This document shows, piece after piece, positions 25,244-34,500 of a DNA stretch of 64,000 nt. This DNA is from Streptococcus pneumoniae. Lineage in GTDB: Bacteria; Bacillota; Bacilli; Lactobacillales; Streptococcaceae. The position numbers and the translations under genes were made by a program. How positions within the stretch are numbered: the stretch's first letter is position 1; the number at the start of each line of letters is the position of its first letter. The notes below the pieces were generated by a model, which worked only from the letters and a program-made list of their open reading frames with translations, did not search any database and was not told the DNA's origin. The stretch covers positions 434,001-498,000 of the forward strand of contig JBFDTN010000001.1 of assembly GCA_040719455.1 (NCBI GenBank). The letters are read 5' to 3'.

Positions 25244-27025
25244 ATGAAAAAACAATCTAGTTTTGCTCGTTTATGGAGCTATTTGAAAGTATATAAGCTG
25301 GCACTTTTTGCAGCCATTTTCCTCAAGATTCTTAGCGTTGTGATGAGCGTATTAGAGCCCTTTGTCTTGGGGCTTGCCATTACTGAATTGACCAAAAATC
25401 TTATGGAGATGGCAAGAGGCGTGGCAGGAGCAGGTATCAACGTGACCTATATTTTCTGGATTCTGCTACTCTATTTCATCCGCGCCCTCTTCTATGAAAT
25501 CGGAGCCTACTATTCCAACTATTTCATGACCAATGCAGTTCAGCAGACGGTGGCGGATTTGCGGAATGATTTGAGTCGAAAGATCAATCGTATTGCGGTG
25601 TCTTACTTTGACAAGCAGCAGTTTGGGGACGTTCTAGGACGCTTTACCAGCGATGTGGAGACGGTGTCAAATGCCCTCCAGCAAAGTGTCCTTCAGTTGG
25701 TCAATGCGGTGTTTACCATTACTCTCGTAGTGGCTATGATGCTCTTTTTGAACCTCAAATTGGCCTTGATTGTCATGGTCAGCATTCCTCTGACTTACTT
25801 CGGTGCCCAGTTTATCCTCAAAAAATCGCAACCTTATTTCAAGGAGCAGGCCGCTATTCTAGGACGGCTCAATGGTTTTGTGCAGGAGAACCTATCTGGT
25901 TTCAATGTCCTCAAGCTCTATGGTCGTGAAGAAGCATCCACAGAGGATTTTCAAGAGATTACCAATACCTTGCAGAAGGCAGGTTTTAAGGCCAGCTTTA
26001 TCTCTGGTTTGATGATGCCTGTCCTACATGTAATATCTGATTTGACTTATTTGATTGTTGCCGTTGTCGGTGGTTTGCAGGTTATTGCAGGACGCTTGAC
26101 AATCGGAAATATGCAGGCCTTTGTCCAATATGTCTGGCAGGTCAGCCAGCCCATTCAGACTCTTACCCAGTTGGCGGGTCCTTTGCAGAGTGCTCAATCC
26201 TCACTCGAGCGGATTTTCCAAGTCCTAGATGAGCCGGATGAACCAATGGAAGTGACAGAGAAGCTCGAGCACGATTTGACAGGACAAGTCAGCTTCAAGC
26301 ATGTCGATTTCCAATATGTAGAAAATAAACCCTTGATTCGAGACTTTAATTTGGAAGTTGAGCCAGGGGAGATGGTCGCAATCGTTGGTCCAACAGGAGC
26401 AGGAAAGACGACGTTAATCAATCTCTTGATGCGTTTCTATGATGTGACCAGTGGCGCCATTACCGTGGATGGACACGATATTCGCAATCTTTCCCGTCAG
26501 GAATACCGCCAGCAATTTGGGATGGTCTTGCAGGATGCTTGGCTCTATGAGGGAACGATTAAGGAAAATCTCCGTTTTGGGAATTTACAGGCGACAGATG
26601 AGGAAATCATTGCTGCAGCTAAGGCCGCAAATGTAGACCACTTTATCCGCACGCTTCCTGGTGGTTACAATATGGAGATGAACCAAGAATCGAGCAATAT
26701 CTCGCTTGGTCAAAAGCAACTGCTTACCATAGCACGAGCGCTTCTAGCGGATCCTAAAATCCTGATTTTAGATGAGGCAACGAGTTCAGTTGATACCCGT
26801 CTAGAGCTTTTGATTCAAAAAGCCATGAAGAACTTGATGAAAGGTCGGACTAGCTTTGTCATCGCCCACCGCTTGTCAACCATTCAAGAAGCAGATAAGA
26901 TTTTGGTCTTAAAAGACGGGCAAATCATCGAGCAGGGAAATCATGAAAGTCTCTTAGCCGATAAAGGTTTCTATTACGATCTCTACAATAGTCAGTTTTC
27001 AAAAAAGGATAAAGAAAGTGCTTAG
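25244..27025 (+). CDS. Heterodimeric ABC exporter, catalytic-site subunit
   Basis: The 593-aa partner has six membrane helices and a nucleotide-binding domain. Walker A is GPTGAGKTT (about 381-389), Walker B is a normal ILILDEATSSVD and the H-loop is VIAHRLSTI. The signature is altered to ISLGQKQ (canonical LSGGQ). The deviations are complementary to those of the first subunit, so the pair has one working and one degenerate ATP site. AGGAGGA precedes the ATG. Export of drugs or lipids is likely from the family; the substrate is unknown. Confidence 0.9.
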   Translation: MKKQSSFARLWSYLKVYKLALFAAIFLKILSVVMSVLEPFVLGLAITELTKNLMEMARGVAGAGINVTYIFWILLLYFIRALFYEIGAYYSNYFMTNAVQQTVADLRNDLSRKINRIAVSYFDKQQFGDVLGRFTSDVETVSNALQQSVLQLVNAVFTITLVVAMMLFLNLKLALIVMVSIPLTYFGAQFILKKSQPYFKEQAAILGRLNGFVQENLSGFNVLKLYGREEASTEDFQEITNTLQKAGFKASFISGLMMPVLHVISDLTYLIVAVVGGLQVIAGRLTIGNMQAFVQYVWQVSQPIQTLTQLAGPLQSAQSSLERIFQVLDEPDEPMEVTEKLEHDLTGQVSFKHVDFQYVENKPLIRDFNLEVEPGEMVAIVGPTGAGKTTLINLLMRFYDVTSGAITVDGHDIRNLSRQEYRQQFGMVLQDAWLYEGTIKENLRFGNLQATDEEIIAAAKAANVDHFIRTLPGGYNMEMNQESSNISLGQKQLLTIARALLADPKILILDEATSSVDTRLELLIQKAMKNLMKGRTSFVIAHRLSTIQEADKILVLKDGQIIEQGNHESLLADKGFYYDLYNSQFSKKDKESA

Positions 27026-27076
27026 AAATGAGCTTTCTTGTATGTGTGACAGATGTTTTAAGATAGATAAGCGTAT

Positions 27077-27114
27077 AAAAAATAGACTAGGATTTATATC
27101 CTAGTCTATTTTTT
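27077..27114. terminator. Bidirectional terminator between the exporter operon and lctO
   Basis: A perfect 17-bp stem (AAAAAATAGACTAGGAT with its complement, loop TTAT). The right arm is followed by tandem 15-base copies of TAGTCTATTTTTTCT that run into the lctO stop codon. Confidence 0.9.
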
Positions 27115-27130
27115 CTTAGTCTATTTTTTC

Positions 27131-28267
27131 TTAGTCTAATTTCAAAGCATCTTGGTTGAATGGAATAGAAGAATCGTATGGATTGTGGCGAAGTTTGAAG
27201 TGTTTCACATCTTCGATTGTTTGTGTACCAGCAAGTTGCATGACCATCTTGAGTTCTTCGTTAATCTTTTCAAAGACTTGGCGAGTACCAACACTTCCAC
27301 CTAGGGCAAGTCCGTAAACAACTGGACGACCAAGCGCGACAAGGTCTGCACCAGAAGCAAGGGCTTTAAAGACGTGTTGACCACGGCGAACACCTGAGTC
27401 AAAGACGATAGGAACACGTCTGTCAACAGCTTCAGCCACTTCTTGAAGAGAATCAAATGAAGCAGGACCACCGTCAAGCTGACGACCACCGTGGTTGGTT
27501 ACCCAGATACCTGATGCACCAGCATTCAAAGCACGGAAGACATCTTCAGCACATTGAGGACCTTTAACATAAACTGGAAGACCAGAGTATTGAGCGATGT
27601 ATTCCACATCTTTTGGTGAAAGGGCTTGTTTTGCTGAGCGGTAAACAAAGTCCATTGTTTTACCAGCACCATCTGGAAGGTATTCTTGAACGATTGGCAT
27701 ACCAACTGGGAAGACAAAGCCGTTACGTTTGTCAACTTCACGGTTTCCTCCGACAGTCGCATCAACGGTCAAGACAATAGCTTTTACACCTTGCTCTTTC
27801 ACACGGTCCATGATATGGCGGTTGATACCATCATCTTTACTGTAATAGAATTGGAACCAGTGTGGAGAACCATCCAAGGCTTGAGCGATTTCTGGAATAT
27901 CTGTTGTTGAATACGAGCTAGTAGTATAGATAGTTCCGAATTCACGAACACCTTTGGCACTAGCAACCTCACCTTGCTCATTAGCAAGTTTGTGAGCAGC
28001 AACAGGTGCCATGATGATTGGAGAAGTGAGTGTGTCTCCATCATAAACGATCTCAGTAGATGGATTTTCAACACCTTTCAAGCTATGAGGTACGATTAAT
28101 TTGTGGTTAAAGGAACGAATGTTTTCATGTAAAGTAAAGGTATCTCCAGCACCACTTGCGATATATCCAAAAGCACCTTTTGGAACTACTTTTTGAGCCA
28201 TTCTTTCTAGGTCAAAGACATTGACAAATTCAACTGGGCCTTCTGCGTTACTTGTTTTGAAATCCAT
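27131..28267 (-). CDS. lctO: L-lactate oxidase
   Basis: The 378-aa cytosolic FMN enzyme oxidises L-lactate with oxygen to pyruvate and hydrogen peroxide. The family signature NHGGRQLDGGPAS (around 245-257) carries the catalytic His and FMN-binding Arg, and the FMN-site segments VFDSGVRRG and GRPVVYG follow. The length fits lactate oxidases rather than membrane lactate dehydrogenases. AGAGGA precedes the ATG. The promoter overlaps a cre-like site, so catabolite control by CcpA is expected. Hydrogen peroxide from this reaction is used by oral streptococci against competitors. Confidence 0.95.
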   Translation of the reverse strand: MDFKTSNAEGPVEFVNVFDLERMAQKVVPKGAFGYIASGAGDTFTLHENIRSFNHKLIVPHSLKGVENPSTEIVYDGDTLTSPIIMAPVAAHKLANEQGEVASAKGVREFGTIYTTSSYSTTDIPEIAQALDGSPHWFQFYYSKDDGINRHIMDRVKEQGVKAIVLTVDATVGGNREVDKRNGFVFPVGMPIVQEYLPDGAGKTMDFVYRSAKQALSPKDVEYIAQYSGLPVYVKGPQCAEDVFRALNAGASGIWVTNHGGRQLDGGPASFDSLQEVAEAVDRRVPIVFDSGVRRGQHVFKALASGADLVALGRPVVYGLALGGSVGTRQVFEKINEELKMVMQLAGTQTIEDVKHFKLRHNPYDSSIPFNQDALKLD

Positions 28268-28319
28268 GCGGTTTTCCTCTAAATCTAGCTAGATGTACTT
28301 TCTAATTAAAATCTATTTT

Positions 28320-28335
28320 CTGTTAGCGCTTACAG
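28320..28335. promoter_or_regulatory. cre-like CcpA operator at the lctO transcription start
   Basis: CTGTTAGCGCTTACAG is a near-perfect dyad close to the cre consensus. It begins at about +1 of the lctO transcript, a position that usually causes repression. Confidence 0.75.
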
Positions 28336-28340
28336 ATGAT

Positions 28341-28369
28341 AGTATATCATTTACTGAAAATCATGTCAA
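28341..28369 (-). promoter_or_regulatory. lctO promoter
   Basis: On the minus strand: TTGACA (28369-28364), 17 bases, TATACT (28346-28341), with a TGA extension upstream of the -10 box. Confidence 0.85.
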
Positions 28370-28468
28370 TGAATTTGCACTCAGAATGTGAAAACTGCAC
28401 AAGGAAGCTGTGAAATAGACATATAACTAAAACATGTATAAATTTGCACTGAATCTCAAGCATATATA

Positions 28469-28497
28469 TTGACTTTTTTAGGGGGGGGGTATATAAT
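28469..28497 (+). promoter_or_regulatory. Promoter with a nine-G tract in the spacer, upstream of the giant adhesin
   Basis: TTGACT (28469-28474) and TATAAT (28492-28497) are separated by exactly 17 bases, nine of which are consecutive G (28481-28489). Slippage in the tract would change the spacer length and so the promoter strength. Transcription is predicted from about 28504, and AAGGAGAGG lies before the adhesin ATG at 28564. Confidence 0.85.
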
Positions 28498-28563
28498 ATA
28501 AGTGTATATTTTTAGATGGTATAGTCTAATATACTCAATAAACCAACACAAGGAGAGGCTATA

Positions 28564-31500
28564 ATGTTTTTCAAAAAGAAACAACGATTTTCAATTCGTA
28601 AATTTACGATTGGAACTTGTTCTGTTCTTTTAGGAACGGCCTTTGTAGCTAGCGTTGATTCTGCCATGGCAGATCAAGTAGAATCTACTATCGTAGATGT
28701 CACTGCTACAAAAACTGTCCCTGAACTTACACAAAAAACGGAAGGTACGGTATCTAAAGAAACAACCGTAGAACCAGTACCTTCTGTTGACTCACCAGTC
28801 GTAGAAGCTGAACCAGCTACCACTGCGCCTTCAGAGACTACATCAGTAGTAAATACTGAAGAAACTAGCACTAGAGAGAGCTCTACTGTGGAGAACTCTA
28901 AAGAAACTTCAACTCCTAAATCTGAACCTAAAGAATCAGTGGTGGCAACACCTGCTACTAAAGAAGAGGTTACAATTCAAGAAACAGGAGAAGTTGTTCT
29001 TGCTCCTAAACGGAATGTAGAAGCTGTCTATAAAGTTACTTATACAGATACAGATACGAATGAAGTCGTTTATTCAAATAACTACTCTGTTCTTGAAAAG
29101 ACTAGTCTTCCAAAATCAGAACATGCAACGATTAATGTTTCTGTAAGAAATGAGATTGGTACAAATCCTGCCCTAGATGGTTGGAAACTAGCTGCTCATC
29201 AAGCGGCAGTTATGGAATTAGCTGTTGTGGAGCGTGGAGGACGCCAAAATCTTCTCAACTTTAATGTTGTAAAAGCTGAAACATCAGGGAGCGATCGTTC
29301 TTATACAGGTTTTCGTGCAACAGAATCTTCTACGGATTCAGATATCAATGTAGAAGCGGTTCGTAAGGACAATGAAGTTGTCATCACAGAAAATTACAGT
29401 GTAAGAGATCCAGAATCTGTTAAGTACAAAGACTCACAAGCAGGTCGCTACACTTATGCTAACTTAGAATATAAAAACAATCCTGACATTAAATACATTT
29501 TGTCGATTGATGAGGCAAAACCAGAAAGTGGCGATCGTCCTTCTTTGATTTATGTGACACCTATTGATGCAAATGGGATGCCATTAGCAGATTCATTTGT
29601 TGCAGATGTTAGCAAACCGGGCGATTCGCAACCTTTTAGCACGATTGATGCAGCAAATCCAACTATTACAGTTACAGAAACTGGACAAATTACGATTGCC
29701 CCTGTAAGAAATGGTGATACCAATAATATCGGAATTACAGAAAATCTCCTTGCTCCAGCTCGTATATCAGTAGTTTACCTAAATGAAGCTGTTTTGGGTG
29801 CTCCGACTTATACGGAACAAGTTACCAAGTATGTGGAGTACAAAACCAACAAACCATTACTTCCTGACTATGTACAGTCTGGCTGGGTTGGGTTTAACTA
29901 TACAACAGAAGCATTTGATATTCCTGGCTACAAACTCGTATCAGCAAATGATAATAAGAGTGGGATTGTAACAACAAATCCGACTATCGTAGCAGGAGAT
30001 ACGACTTATTCACGCATTGTTGCTCCGCTAGCCGAAGGTCCGATGACGATTTATCGAAAAGTCGTGTATGATAATAATACAGGTCATGGAACGATGACGG
30101 TTTACGTGAGTCCTAAAAGTGCCAATAATCCAGATGATGCAGCGACTCTTCCAAGTGCAGAAGAATTCTTCACCAATATCGACAACTATACAACCTTTGA
30201 TTATAAATACTACGGAGGAACGCATTACACGGCTAACGTAGATGCAGAGGCTGATAGAAGATATAAAGCAGACTCAAGTAAGACACTTGAGGAGTATAAA
30301 AAAGAGATTATGGCAGAGGATTCGTCATTTATCTCAACGGACCGTGATGCATTCTACCATGCACCTGTTGCAGAGAAAACTGGTTCTGAATTCAAAAAAG
30401 AGGGAGTTACTGATTATCTCTACTATGATACTGTAAACACTCGTCCATTTGAGTTTGTTGGAAATTCTACTGACCGTGCGGCTATCTATGAACCACTGTT
30501 TAACTCTCGTACTGGTATAACAGGTATTGCTACACTTCGTAATGGTTGGAGACAGTCAGATACAGTTATCTACGAGTATGCGAAGTTTGAAAAAGTTCAA
30601 GCAGAATACTATGTAGAAAATACAGACACGCACCTCTATCCTGATCCAGCAGATTATACAAAAGAAAATCCAGAGCCAAAATTGGTAAAAGAAGATATTG
30701 CTGGAGAAGCTTATACAGATACACCACCAAAAACCTTGTACGACAAAGATGGTATTGAATATACTCTCGTCGTTGATGAGCAAGGAAATCCAGTCTTGAA
30801 AGATGGTTCAGCTCCAAAAGACGGAACTATTGAAGATGGCGGTCAAATCATTCAGTATCAATATGCAGCGAAAAAAGGTGGCGAAGTTGCAGCTCAATAT
30901 TATATTGAGGGAACAACAACTCGTCTCTATCCAGAAGATAATACAGATAAGACCGATACCGTTGTAAAAGAGCAAGATACACCAGTTGGAACGAAGTACG
31001 AAGATACACCTCCAACGACATTGAAAGATGACAAAGGTGTAGTTTATGAATTGGTTAAAAACCCTGATGGTACTCCAAAAATTAAAGAAGGATCAGCTCC
31101 AACGACAGGTACTGTTACAGAAAACAAACAAGTCATTCAATATGAATATGCTCCGAAAAAAGGTGGCGAGGTAGAAGTACACTATATTGACACCGAAGGA
31201 AATGTTCTCAAAGATTCTGCCCCAGTTCAGCCAGCGGACACACCAGTTGGAACAAGCTATGATGCTGAAAGTGGTGACAAGAAACCAAATACGATTAAGA
31301 CAGAAGATGGTAAAACTTACAAATTAGTCGTAAACAAAGAAGATGAAGACTTTACAGTAGGTAAAGTTGCTAAAGACGGTCACCTTGCGACATCAGCAGA
31401 TGGTACACAAGGAACTGACGAACCGACAGGACAAGTGGGTGAAGAGAAGAAAGTCGTTACCTATGTCTACGAAGAAGTCAAAGGTGATGTCGTTGTTCTT

Positions 31501-34500
31501 TACCGTATCAATGATGGAAAAGGTACACCACTTACAGGTACAGCGACTGGTTATAGTGATTCAACTAAAGACGGTACAGTGATTGGTAACGTCTCAACAT
31601 CAGATACCCAAGATAAGGATGACGATACCGCTCGTTCAGAATGGGAAGGTGCTGTCTTTGACACGAAAGCAACCTCAACAGGTACAGCTTACGATACAAC
31701 AGATAACAAACCAACAACAATCACAACAACGGACGGTAAAATTTATAAACTTGTCGAAGATAAAGTTGGTGGTCGAGAAACAGGTACCGTTTCTGAAGGA
31801 ACAGCACGGATTGTTTATTACTACGAACTTCAAAAAGGTTCTGTTGATGTCACTTATGTAGATACAGATGGTAACCCAATTACCTTTGTCAAAGAAGATG
31901 GTACAGAAGTTGCTGGTCAACAAGATGTTGCTAAAGACCAAGATTCAGGAACAGACTATGCGACAAATACAGATGAACTTCGCCCAGAAACTCTGAAAAC
32001 CAAAGATGGTAAGACATATAAATTAGTTCCAAAAGGAGCAGACTACCCAGTTGGTGAAGTAGATGAAAATGGTCATTTGACGACAAGTGCTTCAGTAGAT
32101 GGTAAGGTCACTGATAAACAACAAACAGTTACTTATGTCTATGAAGAAGTCAAAGGTGATGTAGTCGTTCTTTACCGTGATGAAGATGGAAATCCAATCA
32201 CAGGTACTGGAGATAATGGTCAGCAGATTGGAAATCTTTCAAATACAGAAACCGAAGAAAAACAAGCCATTGAAGGTGCAGCGATTGATACTGCAGCAAC
32301 TTCGACAGGTCAAGCATATGACACTACTGACAAGCGTCCAAATACGATTACCACAGCAGATGGAAAAGTATATGAGCTAGTGCCAGAGAAGACCAGTGGT
32401 TCTGAAACAGGTGATATTGTCGAAGGTACTACAAAAGTAACTTATGTTTACAGACTAAAAGAAGTACCACCAAAAACACAATATGCAACCATTACTTACT
32501 ATGATGTAACAGATGAAAATGATCCAAACAAGATCAACGAAGAAACTAAGAAACAATTGGATACAGTGGATCGTAAAGAGGGTCTTCCAGGAGAAGAGTC
32601 AGATTATAGTACAGAAACACGTATTCAAAATTACCTTGATAAAGGTTGGGAATTGGTTTCAGATGAAGTTCCAGCACCGATTATATTTGATGATCAAGAT
32701 GACGCAGATAAAGAGAAGCCAACACAGCAATATGTTGTTAAGTTGAAACATAAGATCACACCAGTTGATCCAAATACTCCAAATCCACCAAAACCAGGTG
32801 AGCCAATCAATCCAAATGATCCACGTTCACCAGTATGGCCTCCAGAAGTAGCAGATCTTGTTCGTGAGAAGACACGTACAATCCGTTATCGCTATGCTGA
32901 TAAGCCAGGGTTAGATCAGGAAGAAGTATTTGAAGAAGTGGTTCAAACAGTTCGCTTTACTCGTACAGTGACAGTTGACCATGTAACTGGTAAGGTAACT
33001 ATTTCGGACTGGCAACCAGAAGTTTCTGAAGCTCCAGCTGTCAATTCTCCTGAAAAAGCAGGATATACATTTGATAAAAATGCTCCATTAGAAACAGCAA
33101 CGATTGATAAAGATGGAAATATCTCTGGAATCAATGATCAGTTGATCCTCTACACCCCACAAGTGTACATTCCATATATTCCACAAGATCCTAAGAACCC
33201 GTTAGATCCAAACGATCCACATGATCCAACGATCCCAGAAACTGGTGAGAAGATTCCAGAAGTTCCTTATGATCAAACACCGGAAGATCCAACGGATGAT
33301 CCACGCTTGCCAGATGTTCCAGACTACATTCCAGTAGATCCAAATGATCCAACGAAACCATTGCCGAAAGATCCAGATGGCAACCACATCCCACCAACGC
33401 CAACGGATCCTAAGAAACCAACACCAGTACCATATCTTCCAGCAGGAACAGTTACGGTTCACTACGTGGATGAAAAAGGGAATGTGCTTCAAGATCCAAC
33501 AGTTGATACTGAGAAATCACTAGTTGGTACACCATACAATACCAATGAAAATGATAAAGAAATTCCTAAGGAAATCATTGGTAAAGATGGTAAGACCTAC
33601 GTCCTTGTTGGCGTAGATCCAAAAGACAAGGATAAAGAAATTGGTACCGTTAAAAAAGGAAATATTGATGTCACTTACGTCTACAAGTTGAAAGAGGATA
33701 CCCCTCCACCAACAGATACCCCACAAGTGTACATTCCATACATTCCACAAGATCCTAAGAACCCGTTAGATCCAAACGATCCACATGATCCAACGATCCC
33801 AGAAACTGGTGAGAAGATTCCAGAAGTTCCTTATGATCAAACACCGGAAGATCCAACGGATGATCCACGCTTGCCAGATGTTCCAGACTACATTCCAGTA
33901 GATCCAAATGATCCAACGAAACCATTGCCGAAAGATCCAGATGGCAACTACATCCCACCAACGCCAACGGATCCTAAGCAACCAACCCCAGTACCATATC
34001 TTCCAGCAGGAACAGTTACGGTTCACTACGTGGATGAAAAAGGGAATGTGCTTCAAGATCCAACAGTTGATACTGAGAAATCACTAGTTGGTACACCATA
34101 CAATACCAATGAAAATGATAAAGAAATTCCTAAGGAAATCACTGGTAAAGATGGTAAGACGTACATCCTTGTTGGCGTAGATCCAAAAGACAAGGATAAA
34201 GAAATTGGTACCGTTAAAAAAGGAAATATTGATGTCACTTACGTCTACAAGTTGAAAGAGGATACCCCTCCACCAACAGATACCCCACAAGTGTACATTC
34301 CATATATTCCACAAGATCCTAAGAACCCGTTAGATCCAAACGATCCACATGATCCAACGATCCCAGAAACTGGTGAGAAGATTCCAGAAGTTCCTTACGA
34401 TCAAACACCGGAAGATCCAAGCGATGATCCACGCTTGCCAGATATTGACGGCTACATTCCAGTAGATCCAAACGATCCAACGAAACCATTGCCGAAAGAT

